Assembly (NCBI RefSeq): GCF_903166545.1
Contig: NZ_CAESCH010000001.1
Coordinates: 2,236,001 to 2,300,000 of the forward strand
From: Metabacillus schmidteae
GTDB lineage: Bacteria > Bacillota > Bacilli > Bacillales > Bacillaceae
Length of the DNA stretch: 64,000 bases
Direction of reading: 5' to 3'
Positions 18,494 through 27,266 of the stretch are shown here, piece after piece (within the stretch, counting starts at the first letter, position 1; each line of letters opens with the position of its first letter). The position numbers and the translations under genes are program-made. The notes beneath the pieces were generated by a model. It had not been told where the DNA came from, ran no database searches, and worked only from the letters and a program-made list of their open reading frames with translations.

Positions 18494-19285
18494 ATGACGA
18501 ATTGGCTTGAAATTGATCAACACGCAAAACAATGGATACAAGAGGCAGGAGAAATTATAAGATCATCATTTGAATCAACACTTTCTATCCAATTTAAATC
18601 AAATCCAAATGATTTGGTTACAAATATGGATAAAGAAATAGAACAATTTCTCATCGGGAAAATCCACGAAACATATCCTGATCATCGTATTCTTGGTGAA
18701 GAAGGCTATGGGGATGAAGTAACAGATCTTGAAGGTGTTGTTTGGATTATTGATCCAATTGACGGAACAATGAATTTTGTTCATCAACAGCGCAATTTTG
18801 CTATTTCAATTGGTATATACGGTGATGGGGTTGGATACATAGGATTAATTTATGATGTTGTTCATAAAGAGCTTTATCATGCATTCAAAGGGAATGGTGC
18901 ATATATGAATGACATACCTCTACCTAAGCTTGACCAAGTGAAGATAGAAGAGGCTGTTATAAGTGTAAGTCCGGTATGGGTAACGGAAAATAAACGTTTT
19001 GATCATAAAACCATTGTACCAATTGTAAAAAAGGTACGAGGGACTCGCTCTTATGGTTCTGCTGCTATTGAGTGTGCTTATGTTGCAGCAGGTAGATTAG
19101 ATGCTTACATAACAATGAGATTAGCTCCATGGGATTTCGCTGCTGGGATTATCTTAATTGATGAAGTGGGTGGCACTGTCTCTACTTTAGATGGAAAGCC
19201 GCTGGATTTATTATCCAAAAACAGTTTCTTTATCGGTGAGAAGTATTTACATCAACATATTATTGAAGAATATTTAAGTAATTGA
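18494..19285 (+). CDS. yktC: Inositol monophosphatase family protein YktC
   Basis: A 263-residue Mg2+-dependent phosphatase of the SuhB/inositol-1-monophosphatase family. Metal-binding residues are seen in GEE (68-70) and the signature WIIDPIDGTMNF (84-95), with the C-terminal motif APWDFAAG. It hydrolyses inositol phosphates and related sugar or nucleotide phosphates; the physiological substrate here is not known. AAGAGGT ribosome site. The stop codon overlaps the ATG of the next gene (TGATG). Confidence 0.92.
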   Translation: MTNWLEIDQHAKQWIQEAGEIIRSSFESTLSIQFKSNPNDLVTNMDKEIEQFLIGKIHETYPDHRILGEEGYGDEVTDLEGVVWIIDPIDGTMNFVHQQRNFAISIGIYGDGVGYIGLIYDVVHKELYHAFKGNGAYMNDIPLPKLDQVKIEEAVISVSPVWVTENKRFDHKTIVPIVKKVRGTRSYGSAAIECAYVAAGRLDAYITMRLAPWDFAAGIILIDEVGGTVSTLDGKPLDLLSKNSFFIGEKYLHQHIIEEYLSN

Positions 19286-19749
19286 TGAAATTATCGTCTC
19301 GAGAACTTCAGTCGAGAGACCTCCCTTTTTTTCAAGAATTGATAGCTGCTAGTCCGGAGTGGCAAGGAGAGGAATGTGTAAGTGATGATTTAGAAACTTA
19401 CTTACTTTCTTACACGATGTATAATGGACAATGGAGAATTTGGTGGGATGAGTTTGGTAACAATGTAGGAATCAGCTTTATTGTTTAATGGTCACCTTCG
19501 AATGAAAAGCCTTGGATAGGAACAATATTAATCAATCCGTCTAAATATCGCAGAGGTTTCGGGAAGAAGGTCATTGACCAGTATAAGGAAGAATTGTCGC
19601 GAAAAGGTCATAAAGCATTATTTGCCGGTTGTCCAATTGAGAGAGACTCATGGTTGCAATTTTTAGGGAATTGTGGATTTGAACAATTTAAGGTAGAAAA
19701 AGATGAAGTAACACAAAAGGAATACATGATATTTGTATTACCGTTATAA
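19285..19749 (+). pseudogene. GNAT N-acetyltransferase interrupted by an in-frame TAA
   Basis: Starting at the ATG that overlaps the yktC stop, the frame runs 67 codons to a TAA at 19486-19488 and then stays open, in the same frame, to a second TAA at 19747-19749. The part after the first stop reads WSPSNEKPWIGTILINPSKY then RRGFGKKVIDQY, the acetyl-CoA-binding motif A of the GNAT fold, so both parts form one acetyltransferase of about 154 residues. A single G-to-T change (GAA to TAA) would explain it. Pseudogene, sequencing error or readthrough cannot be separated here. The upstream fragment alone lacks the cofactor site. Confidence 0.75.
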
Positions 19750-19753
19750 AACA

Positions 19754-19786
19754 AAGAAGGAATCATTCATTGATCCCTTCTTTTTC
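19754..19786. terminator. Terminator after the GNAT pseudogene
   Basis: AGAAGG-ATCA / TGAT-CCTTCT hairpin followed by T; also well placed for the convergent ylaF. Confidence 0.7.
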
Positions 19787-19788
19787 AT

Positions 19789-19974
19789 TTAAATTAACCC
19801 TTTTTCACGCATTCTTTTCTTATAAATAAAACCTGCCGCCATAACGCCATTTAATCCGATAATAGCTAAAAGAATGCCGATGATACTGCGTTCTCCGATA
19901 GCTATACCAATACCGATCATACATACAGCTGCTAAAATAGCTAGTACGAGAAAAATCCACTTTCCTTGTTTCAT
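19789..19974 (-). CDS. ylaF: YlaF family membrane protein (DUF5325)
   Basis: A 61-residue protein with two membrane spans (IFLVLAILAAVCMIGIGIAI and IIGILLAIIGLNGVMAAGFI) and a basic C-terminus KKRMREKG. Position upstream of and divergent from typA matches B. subtilis ylaF. The ATG at 19974 is preferred over an upstream in-frame TTG at 19992 because GGGAG lies between them at a usable distance. Function unknown. Confidence 0.8.
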   Translation of the reverse strand: MKQGKWIFLVLAILAAVCMIGIGIAIGERSIIGILLAIIGLNGVMAAGFIYKKRMREKGLI

Positions 19975-20064
19975 TTTACAAACAGCTCCCAACCTTACAA
20001 CAGATATTTTTACCTCTTTCTACAGTTTACTTAAAAACTTTCAGCTTTTCTAGATTGTTTGTGG

Positions 20065-20145
20065 TATAATATCGAAGGTGATTTTGAAATAATGATCATA
20101 TTAACTCAGAATACAGCAAGAATAGGAGTTAGACACTTATTCTTG
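20065..20145 (+). promoter_or_regulatory. typA promoter (extended -10) and leader stem-loop
   Basis: TATAAT at 20065-20070 is preceded by TGG, an extended -10 element, with a poor -35. The leader contains CAAGAATA (20117-20124) pairing with TATTCTTG (20138-20145), about 16 bp before the typA ribosome site. Confidence 0.55.
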
Positions 20146-20173
20146 TTATTATACATTTTTAGGAGATGAAATA

Positions 20174-22015
20174 GTGAAACTTCGAAATGATATTCGCAAC
20201 ATTGCTATTATTGCCCACGTTGACCATGGAAAAACAACATTGGTTGACCAACTGTTACACCAATCAGGAACATTCCGTACAAATGAGCAAGTTGCTGAAC
20301 GTGCAATGGACTCAAATGATCTTGAGCGTGAACGTGGAATTACGATCTTAGCAAAAAATACTGCAATTAATTATAAGGACACTCGTATTAACATCATGGA
20401 TACTCCAGGACATGCCGACTTTGGCGGCGAAGTAGAACGTATCATGAAAATGGTTGATGGTGTTTTACTAGTTGTTGATGCTTATGAAGGATGTATGCCA
20501 CAAACAAGATTTGTATTAAAGAAAGCTTTAGAGCAAAACCTTACACCAATTGTTGTTGTAAATAAAATCGATAGAGACTTTGCTCGTCCATCAGAAGTAG
20601 TTGATGAAGTATTAGATTTATTCATTGAACTGGATGCAAATGAGGATCAATTAGAGTTCCCGGTAGTGTTTGCTTCTGCAATCAATGGTACAGCTAGCAC
20701 AAGCCCTGATCCGGCAGATCAAGAGGAAAATATGGCTTCATTATTCGATGCAATTGTTGGTCATATTCCGGCACCGGTTGACAATCATGAGGAGCCCCTT
20801 CAATTTCAAGTAGCACTATTAGACTATAATGATTATGTTGGTCGTATTGGAATTGGCCGTGTGTTCCGTGGAACGATGAAAGTTGGACAACAAGTATCAC
20901 TTATGAAGGTTGACGGTTCTATCAAAAACTTCCGCGTATCAAAAATATTTGGCTTCCAAGGGCTAAAGCGTGTTGAAGTAGAACAAGCTGTTGCAGGAGA
21001 TCTTGTAGCAGTATCAGGTATGGAAGATATCAATGTTGGTGAAACAGTTTGTCCGGTGGAACACCAAGAAGCACTACCGATTTTACGTATCGATGAACCA
21101 ACTTTACAAATGACATTTGCTGTAAATAACAGTCCATTTGCCGGTCGTGAAGGTAAGTTTGTTACAGCACGTAAAATTGAAGAACGTTTATTATCTCAGT
21201 TACAAACTGATGTAAGTTTACGTGTTGATCCAACAGATTCACCTGATGCTTGGGTTGTTTCAGGACGCGGGGAGCTGCATCTTTCAATCCTGATTGAAAA
21301 TATGCGTCGTGAGGGCTACGAATTACAAGTGTCTAAACCAGAAGTTATCGTAAAGGAAATCGATGGTGTAAGATGTGAGCCTGTTGAGCGAGTTCAAATT
21401 GATGTTCCTGAAGAACACACAGGTGGAGTAATGGAATCAATTGGAGCACGTAAAGGTGAAATGATCGATATGATTAATAACGGAAATGGTCAAGTTCGTT
21501 TAATCTTTAATGTTCCTGCCCGTGGCTTAATTGGATACTCTACAGAATTTATGTCTTTAACTCGTGGATTTGGTATTATTAACCACACATTTGATAGCTA
21601 CCAACCAATGCAACCAGGAAAAGTGGGCGGCCGTCGTCAAGGTGTGCTTGTTTCAATGGAAAATGGAAAATCAACAACATACGGTATTCAAGGTGTTGAA
21701 GATAGAGGAATTATCTTTGTTGAAGCAGGTGTTGATGTATACGAAGGTATGATAGTGGGAGAACATACTCGTGAAAATGATTTAGTCGTTAATATTTGTA
21801 AAATGAAGCAACAGACAAATATTCGTTCTGCTACAAAAGACCAAACAAGTACAATGAAAAAACCACGTATTATGTCATTAGAAGAAGCATTAGAGTATTT
21901 AAATGATGATGAATATTGTGAACTAACTCCTGAATCAATTCGATTAAGAAAGAAAATTCTTGATAAAAATGAACGTGAAAAAGCAGCTAAGAAAAAGAAA
22001 TTAGCTGGTATGTAA
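20174..22015 (+). CDS. typA: Translational GTPase TypA/BipA
   Basis: A 613-residue ribosome-binding GTPase. The G1 loop AHVDHGKTT is at 14-22, followed by the DTPGH G3 and NKID G4 motifs; EF-G-like domains and the unique BipA C-terminal domain follow. It assists 50S assembly and growth under stress or cold in other bacteria. The start is GTG at 20174 with AGGAG at 20161-20165. It matches B. subtilis YlaG in position. Confidence 0.97.
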   Translation: MKLRNDIRNIAIIAHVDHGKTTLVDQLLHQSGTFRTNEQVAERAMDSNDLERERGITILAKNTAINYKDTRINIMDTPGHADFGGEVERIMKMVDGVLLVVDAYEGCMPQTRFVLKKALEQNLTPIVVVNKIDRDFARPSEVVDEVLDLFIELDANEDQLEFPVVFASAINGTASTSPDPADQEENMASLFDAIVGHIPAPVDNHEEPLQFQVALLDYNDYVGRIGIGRVFRGTMKVGQQVSLMKVDGSIKNFRVSKIFGFQGLKRVEVEQAVAGDLVAVSGMEDINVGETVCPVEHQEALPILRIDEPTLQMTFAVNNSPFAGREGKFVTARKIEERLLSQLQTDVSLRVDPTDSPDAWVVSGRGELHLSILIENMRREGYELQVSKPEVIVKEIDGVRCEPVERVQIDVPEEHTGGVMESIGARKGEMIDMINNGNGQVRLIFNVPARGLIGYSTEFMSLTRGFGIINHTFDSYQPMQPGKVGGRRQGVLVSMENGKSTTYGIQGVEDRGIIFVEAGVDVYEGMIVGEHTRENDLVVNICKMKQQTNIRSATKDQTSTMKKPRIMSLEEALEYLNDDEYCELTPESIRLRKKILDKNEREKAAKKKKLAGM

Positions 22016-22024
22016 TCTAAAGAT

Positions 22025-22078
22025 GCAATAAGGCTGATTCTACTGGAGGATTCTTTGGTTTGAATCAGCCTATTGTTT
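22025..22078 (+). terminator. Terminator of typA
   Basis: CAATA-AGGCTGATTC pairs with GAATCAGCC-TATTG over a 20-nt loop, then TTTTA. The stem is long but the T tract short. Confidence 0.7.
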
Positions 22079-22099
22079 TAAGAAGAGGAGGACAAGGTA

Positions 22100-22417
22100 A
22101 TGGATGTTTCAGAAAGACTTTCGTTTTTCCCAAGTTTATATCGTGTTGTCGATCATCCTGAGATAGGTATGTGGATGCTGTATTTGACAATTTTGTTTCT
22201 ATCGATTTTAGTATATAAGCTGGGATTTGCTAAAAAACTACCGATATTAAAGTCTGCTGTTATCTATATCTTTTTAGCGTTAGGCTGTACAGTATTGACT
22301 TTTTTAGGAATCTTTTTGCCTGTAGCGGAAGGGTTGGTAGTAGCAGCTCTTATCCTAATTATCTATAAAATTCGTCTTCACCAATCCAAAAAACAAGAAG
22401 CAGAAGATGTTCGCTAA
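22100..22417 (+). CDS. ylaH: YlaH family membrane protein
   Basis: A 105-residue protein with three membrane spans and a charged C-terminal tail ([12 protein letters not shown]). It matches the Pfam YlaH family by sequence ([20 protein letters not shown]) and position after typA. Function unknown. GAGGAGG lies before the ATG. Confidence 0.88.
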   Translation: MDVSERLSFFPSLYRVVDHPEIGMWMLYLTILFLSILVYKLGFAKKLPILKSAVIYIFLALGCTVLTFLGIFLPVAEGLVVAALILIIYKIRLHQSKKQEAEDVR

Positions 22418-22419
22418 TA

Positions 22420-22477
22420 AAAAGAGTCAGACCTTGTCTCAATCGAATAACGATCGAAACAAGGTCTGACTCTTTTA
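22420..22477. terminator. Strong hairpin between ylaH and the convergent frameshifted gene
   Basis: AAAGAGTCAGACCTTGT and its exact complement flank an 18-nt loop and are followed by TTTT; the A run on the left lets it act in both directions. Its right edge overlaps the stop of the minus-strand gene. Confidence 0.85.
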
Positions 22478-22911
22478 GGTATTATTCTTTTTATTGTACA
22501 GTAGCTGAGGAAGAGGCAATACAACCGCATATACTAGATGTCCCATGGTCCACCAAAATAATGCTTGACCATTAGTCAATTCTGGAGTTTGCTTTACGGC
22601 AAAAAAAGTTAAAGGAAAATATAAAAGTATTGGTAGTAGTGTCAGACCTAGAGACAGTATAAATTGACTTTTACTTTTTTTCCTGTTACTTTTTGGGATA
22701 AATTTGTAAATAAAACACCAATAAAAATTGATACAAGTATATGAAGGGAAAACTCAATAGGCTCATTCAAAGGTTTAGAATAGATGAAATCCATATTAAG
22801 TAAAAGAGTATAAACCTCAATATTTGTCAAAAACTGAACAATTTTTAAGAAAAAACCTATAACAACACCACTGAGGAACCCTGAAAGTATTCCAAGTCGT
22901 ATTTTTACCAA
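22475..22911 (-). pseudogene. Membrane protein gene with a -1 frameshift at an A7 run
   Basis: The first frame (22911 to 22648, 87 residues) encodes two membrane spans and stops soon after a run of seven A (minus strand; plus-strand T at 22675-22681). Moving to the -1 frame inside that run gives a second ORF, SKSQFILSLGLTLLPILLYF and onwards, with further membrane spans that ends at 22475. Together they make about 145 residues of a four-span protein. The slip point reads A-AAA-AAA-G in the first frame, a classic -1 slippery heptamer. The start is TTG, overlapping the ylaI stop, with GAGG upstream. A one-base deletion or sequencing error is the simplest alternative. The family is not recognised. 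Confidence 0.7.
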
Positions 22912-23105
22912 GTATCCTCAGTCTTTTTATCCCGGTAAAAACGAAACTTACCTGTTGCTACTCTGGCTTTTGTCTTATCAGTAATTCGCTCTTGGCATGA
23001 ACTACACATATATGTATGAATTGGACGATTTCTTAATCTTTTTGCAACTAATGTTTCATCATCAATCGATTCGACCAGATCGCATATGACACACTTCACT
23101 CTCAT
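22905..23105 (-). CDS. ylaI: YlaI family zinc-ribbon protein (DUF2197)
   Basis: A 66-residue protein with two CxxC knuckles, CVIC (5-8) and CSSC (34-37), spaced as in a zinc ribbon, and a basic C-terminal half. It matches YlaI by sequence and place. Function unknown. AGGTGTTTTATG start region on the minus strand. The downstream membrane gene overlaps its last codons, suggesting translational coupling. Confidence 0.88.
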   Translation of the reverse strand: MRVKCVICDLVESIDDETLVAKRLRNRPIHTYMCSSCQERITDKTKARVATGKFRFYRDKKTEDTW

Positions 23106-23271
23106 AAAACACCTCTATTTGTTACATATGATAAAATTCCCTTTGTTATTAATTCATGATCCCAAATTATTATACCATAGAAGAAACAAAAGATTTACTT
23201 GAATATTTTTAGTTGGAACAAAGCGAAAAAACAGGTATGATGTTTGTATAAAGTGGAAAGGAAGGGTTGAA

Positions 23272-23730
23272 ATGGCAAATAGAGTAGAAACAGCACTCAT
23301 TGATCCATTGTATCAGGAATTACAGAAAGAACATTTTGTGACTATCTCTACAATCGATCATGAAACAGGATCCCCTCATGTTAGTGCAATTTCATGGGTA
23401 TATGCACCAGATCAAAAAAGAATATTATTTGCAATTGATCAGAGATCAAGAATTGTTGATAATATCAAGAAACACCCTGCTGTTGTTTTAACTTTAATCG
23501 CAAACGAGTCCACATATTCGATTAATGGAAATGCACATATTAATGCTGAAAGATTAGATAATGTTCCCTTAAAACTAGCACTAATAGAACTTTCCATTAT
23601 AGAAATTAGAGATGTCATGTTCTATGGTTCAAAAATTTCGACCGTACCTCAATATGTAAAAACTTATGATGAAAAAGCAGCAGCTAAACTTGATAAACAA
23701 GTTTTAGATGCATTGAAAAATGAAATATAA
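23272..23730 (+). CDS. ylaL: Pyridoxamine 5'-phosphate oxidase-like flavin-binding protein (YlaL)
   Basis: A 152-residue split-barrel protein of the pyridoxamine-phosphate-oxidase-like family. Typical pieces are FVTISTIDHETGSPHVSAIS at the N-terminus and the SRIVDNIKKHPAVVLTLI strand pair. It probably binds FMN or F420-like flavin; the substrate is unknown and it need not act on pyridoxamine. Position between ylaI and ylaJ/ylaK supports YlaL. GGAAGGG ribosome site; strong terminator after it. Confidence 0.82.
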   Translation: MANRVETALIDPLYQELQKEHFVTISTIDHETGSPHVSAISWVYAPDQKRILFAIDQRSRIVDNIKKHPAVVLTLIANESTYSINGNAHINAERLDNVPLKLALIELSIIEIRDVMFYGSKISTVPQYVKTYDEKAAAKLDKQVLDALKNEI

Positions 23731-23816
23731 AAAAAGACTGCCATATAAAAGACCATTAAGTGATTTATGAAATAAATTAGTTAAGATCTTGAGTTATTAA
23801 TGGCAGTCTTTTTTTA
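23730..23816. terminator. Terminator between ylaL and ylaJ
   Basis: AAAAAGACTGCCAT (23731-23744) pairs with ATGGCAGTCTTTTT (23800-23813) over a long A/T-rich loop; A and T runs suit both convergent genes. Confidence 0.75.
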
Positions 23817-23828
23817 ATGTTTTAAGTT

Positions 23829-24431
23829 TTATTTATTTAAATGATTGTTGGATTGATCTTGTTGTTCTTTTTCCAGTTTTTGTTGTTCTTGCTCATTTAG
23901 TTGATCGTTATTTTGGTTGGTAGGTTGTTTTCGTTGGTTGTCAAGAATATCACTTGGTACTTCTGGAACAATTCTACCCACAATAGCAGCTAATTCGTCC
24001 AAGATACCAGCAATTGGACGTCCTTCTTGTATATCATTGGCCATTTCACGTAATCTAACATTTGTATCTGCATCAGCGATTACGATTGCTCTGGCACCGT
24101 ATGGATCATGCATTAGACTCTCTGCAACGGCATATTTGATTGATTCTACCTTATTTCGATCAAGCTTGGAATTCACATCAATTCCAACGATGGCATAGGG
24201 TCCTAAAACAACAGCTGTAGCATCGTTCACTTCAGGAATTCCGTTTGCAAGATCTACAAGATGTCTTGAGATGTCTTGTCCAGTCTTTCGATCTACATGC
24301 TCTTCTACACTGTTCTTAACATTAATCGGCTCAGTTCCATTATCATTTTCTTGATCAGTTTTTGGAGCACCTTGATTAGCAGTACATCCGGCAATGGCAA
24401 TTAACAACAATATCGTAAGTAAGAATTTCAT
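23829..24431 (-). CDS. ylaJ: YhcN/YlaJ family sporulation lipoprotein
   Basis: A 200-residue lipoprotein with lipobox AIAGC (Cys16). The central YhcN/YlaJ domain holds ATAVVLGPYAIVGIDVNSKL and PYGARAIVIADAD; the C-terminal 40 residues are Gln/Asn-rich and disordered. Family members are spore-associated lipoproteins made in the forespore. ATG start with AAGGAGTGG on the minus strand. Gene order ylaL-ylaJ-ylaK is as in Bacillus. Confidence 0.88.
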   Translation of the reverse strand: MKFLLTILLLIAIAGCTANQGAPKTDQENDNGTEPINVKNSVEEHVDRKTGQDISRHLVDLANGIPEVNDATAVVLGPYAIVGIDVNSKLDRNKVESIKYAVAESLMHDPYGARAIVIADADTNVRLREMANDIQEGRPIAGILDELAAIVGRIVPEVPSDILDNQRKQPTNQNNDQLNEQEQQKLEKEQQDQSNNHLNK

Positions 24432-24708
24432 GTCACCACTCCTTTATTCTAATGAAAATCTAATTTTGAATAATATGGTGTTAACTTTTACAGATCTTTT
24501 GAAAAATAACACTTTTGTCTCTAGGATGACCAATATGAAAGAGCTGAATGATGGTTTTTTCCTGCTTTTTAATTTTTATTGTCTAATAAACCTTCTATCT
24601 TTATTCATTCTTTCATATATTTTAGCAACGCTTCATTCACAGCTTGACTTTTTTCACCCTAATTGTTTCACTCCATAAAAAAATAGCAACGGAGTAGGAG
24701 GCGGAGGT

Positions 24709-26037
24709 TTGAGGAAGATTTATGTTCTAGACACAAATGTATTATTGCAAGATCCGAATTCCATTTTTTCTTTTGAAGAAAATGAAGTTGTAATTCCTGC
24801 AGTAGTCTTAGAAGAAGTGGATTCAAAAAAACGCTATATGGATGAGATCGGCAGAAATGCAAGACAAGTTTCCAAACTGATTGATCAACTTAGAGAAACA
24901 GGAAAATTACATGAAAAGATACCATTACTGAATGGCGGCTCATTAAGGATAGAACTTAACCATCGGTCTTTTCATCAGTTGCAGGAAATTTTCGTTGAGA
25001 AAACGAATGATAATCGTATATTAGCTGTAGCAAAGAACTTGTCTTTAGAAGAGCAAACGAAGGAAGATGGTCGAACTGTTATTTTAGTTAGTAAAGATAC
25101 ATTGGTTCGAGTTAAAGCAGATGCTATTGGACTGATAGCTGAGGATTTTCTAAGTGATCGTGTTGTTGAGATTGATCATATTTATTCGGGTTTTCTTGAC
25201 TTATATATTAGTGGGGAAAATTTAAATCGGTTTTATGAAAAAAATGAATTGATCTTATCTGAAATTACAAATCATCCTTTTTATCCAAATCAATTTGTTA
25301 TTATGAAGGATGCATTGGGAGGATCCTCCTCAGCAATAGGAAAGGTAGATCATACAGGGAAAAAAATACAACGGCTTGTTTTTGATCATGAACATATTTG
25401 GGGGATTAGACCAAGGAATGTTCAACAAACAATGGCATTAGAGCTTCTATTAAGAACGGACTTGCCTTTAGTTACATTAATTGGAAAAGCGGGTACTGGA
25501 AAGACGTTACTTGCTTTAGCAGCAGGTCTTATGCAAACTGAAGATATGGGCACATATAAAAAGTTGCTTGTTGCTAGACCAATTGTTCCAGTCGGAAAAG
25601 ATATTGGTTTTCTTCCTGGAGAAAAAGAGGAAAAGCTAAGGCCATGGATGCAACCTATATATGACAATTTAGAGTATCTATTTAATACAAAAAAACCAGG
25701 TGAACTTGATGCTATTTTAGCAGGAATGGGGTCAATTGAGGTAGAGGCACTAACCTATATAAGAGGAAGGAGTATTCCTGATCAAATCATCATTATTGAT
25801 GAAGCCCAAAACTTAACAAAACATGAAGTGAAGACAATCTTAACCCGGGTAGGAGAACGTAGTAAAATTGTCTTAATGGGAGATCCGGAGCAAATAGACC
25901 ATCCTTATTTAGATGAATACAATAATGGACTTACTTATGTTGTAGAGAAATTTAAGGATCAACCAATTGCAGGACATGTGAAATTAGTTAAGGGTGAACG
26001 TTCAGGACTAGCCCAATTAGCTGCAGATCTGCTTTAA
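24709..26037 (+). CDS. ylaK: PhoH-family ATPase with PIN domain (YlaK)
   Basis: A 442-residue PhoH2-type protein. An N-terminal PIN nuclease domain has acidic residues starting with Asp8 in VLDTN. The C-terminal PhoH ATPase/helicase domain has Walker A GKAGTGKT at 259-266 and Walker B IIIIDEAQN near 360. PhoH2 proteins of this design are RNA helicase/ribonucleases. The start is TTG at 24709 with GGAGGCGGAGG before it. Monocistronic with its own terminator. Confidence 0.93.
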   Translation: MRKIYVLDTNVLLQDPNSIFSFEENEVVIPAVVLEEVDSKKRYMDEIGRNARQVSKLIDQLRETGKLHEKIPLLNGGSLRIELNHRSFHQLQEIFVEKTNDNRILAVAKNLSLEEQTKEDGRTVILVSKDTLVRVKADAIGLIAEDFLSDRVVEIDHIYSGFLDLYISGENLNRFYEKNELILSEITNHPFYPNQFVIMKDALGGSSSAIGKVDHTGKKIQRLVFDHEHIWGIRPRNVQQTMALELLLRTDLPLVTLIGKAGTGKTLLALAAGLMQTEDMGTYKKLLVARPIVPVGKDIGFLPGEKEEKLRPWMQPIYDNLEYLFNTKKPGELDAILAGMGSIEVEALTYIRGRSIPDQIIIIDEAQNLTKHEVKTILTRVGERSKIVLMGDPEQIDHPYLDEYNNGLTYVVEKFKDQPIAGHVKLVKGERSGLAQLAADLL

Positions 26038-26067
26038 ATTGGTAACTACCTTGTAGAAAAACGTAAG

Positions 26068-26100
26068 AAAATGAGCCAACCATGTTAGTTGGCTCATTTT
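26068..26100. terminator. Terminator of ylaK
   Basis: AAAATGAGCCAAC and GTTGGCTCATTTT around a 7-nt loop; usable in both directions. Confidence 0.85.
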
Positions 26101-26110
26101 CAAATGAAAT

Positions 26111-26608
26111 TTATTGTACTATAATTTCTTTGACTTTTTTAATTGGATATTCAATATTTGAGCCATCTCCATAATAGACATGAATAGGCCCGTCCTCATT
26201 TAAAGGTTTACCATCTTTACTAAATCCAAAAATCAATTGTAGAGCATCAGAAATTGGCATGGTTACTTCTCGATCTTCTGTTATAAATCTAACCTCTGAA
26301 GCGTTTTCTTGAAGCTCAGCGTTCAAAAGGAAAGGTTTAAAAGGTATACCGAAAGTTCCGGTCAATATTTTTATTTTTTCAAATTTTTGTTCAGTTTTAA
26401 GCGTCGGTGGGAAAATAGCACCTTCTCTAATTTCTCTTTCCCAATGTTTAGAAACAGCCTTGGTGTATTCTTCCAATTCATTTTTTTCTTCTTGTTCTTG
26501 TTGGAAATAAGTTGTTAAGTCAATTTTTCTATCATCAAATATCCAGACACCAGGGTCTAATGTAATTTGATAATTTACCTTGCCTTTTAATAAAATAATT
26601 GAATTCAT
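26111..26608 (-). CDS. Conserved Bacillaceae protein, function unknown
   Basis: A 165-residue soluble, acidic protein with no signal peptide. The N-terminus SIILLKGKVNYQITLDPGVW and C-terminus PIHVYYGDGSNIEYPIKK look like a beta-rich fold. I recall relatives being labelled peptidyl-prolyl isomerase in databases, but no isomerase motif is visible, so I do not adopt it. It stands alone between ylaK and ylaN, on the opposite strand. AAGGGGTG ribosome site. Confidence 0.7.
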   Translation of the reverse strand: MNSIILLKGKVNYQITLDPGVWIFDDRKIDLTTYFQQEQEEKNELEEYTKAVSKHWEREIREGAIFPPTLKTEQKFEKIKILTGTFGIPFKPFLLNAELQENASEVRFITEDREVTMPISDALQLIFGFSKDGKPLNEDGPIHVYYGDGSNIEYPIKKVKEIIVQ

Positions 26609-26816
26609 TAACGAACACCCCTTTTCTTCAGGTTAAGTATAAGCTTTTATGTAAAATTTGTCACATAAAATGAAATACTATAGTCTAAATACCAAAAATA
26701 CGATTGTAATTTTGGCAAAAGTTTCTCTTTAGGTGGTTTGTCCTTGCTTTTTTCTCTTAATGGGCTTAATATTAAAATATAGAATAGGGTAATCGCTCGG
26801 AAACGGAGGGATTAAA

Positions 26817-27098
26817 TTGGCGTCTGAAATTGCTGTTAATCATCGAGATAAAGCACTTGCGGTACTAAAGGCAGATGCTGATAAGATCATGAGATTGATC
26901 AAGGTTCAAATGGATAATTTAACAATGCCTCAATGTCCACTTTACGAAGAGGTTTTAGATACACAAATGTTTGGTTTATCTAGAGAAATAGACTTTGCTG
27001 TAAGACTTGGCCTTGTTGAAGAACATGAGGGGAAAGAATTGCTCGACACACTTGAGCGAGAGTTGTCTGCATTACACGATGCATTTACAACAAAATAA
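26817..27098 (+). CDS. ylaN: UPF0358 family protein YlaN
   Basis: A 93-residue helical protein with the same length as B. subtilis YlaN and the conserved segments [20 protein letters not shown] and GLVEEHEG. In B. subtilis YlaN is needed under iron limitation and has been reported to bind Fur. The start is TTG at 26817, after GGAGGG. It ends in a terminator before ftsW. Confidence 0.93.
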   Translation: MASEIAVNHRDKALAVLKADADKIMRLIKVQMDNLTMPQCPLYEEVLDTQMFGLSREIDFAVRLGLVEEHEGKELLDTLERELSALHDAFTTK

Positions 27099-27105
27099 AG
27101 AACTA

Positions 27106-27142
27106 AAAACTCAAACTGATTCTATTGGTTTGGGTTTTTTTA
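27106..27142 (+). terminator. Terminator of ylaN
   Basis: AACTCAAAC and GTTTGGGTT hairpin followed by seven T. Confidence 0.8.
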
Positions 27143-27266
27143 TCGATTGATGACAATATATGAATAAAGTAATGTTTTTAAAGGATTTTACTCATTTACA
27201 GTCGAAGTTATAGTAAAATGAAAACAACTAGATTAACTCATGTTTCTAAGTAAGGAAGAGATAATA

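Noticed and set aside
26111..26608. Peptidyl-prolyl isomerase label for the unknown protein
   Set aside because: No FKBP, cyclophilin or parvulin motif can be seen; the label seems to be an inherited database name.
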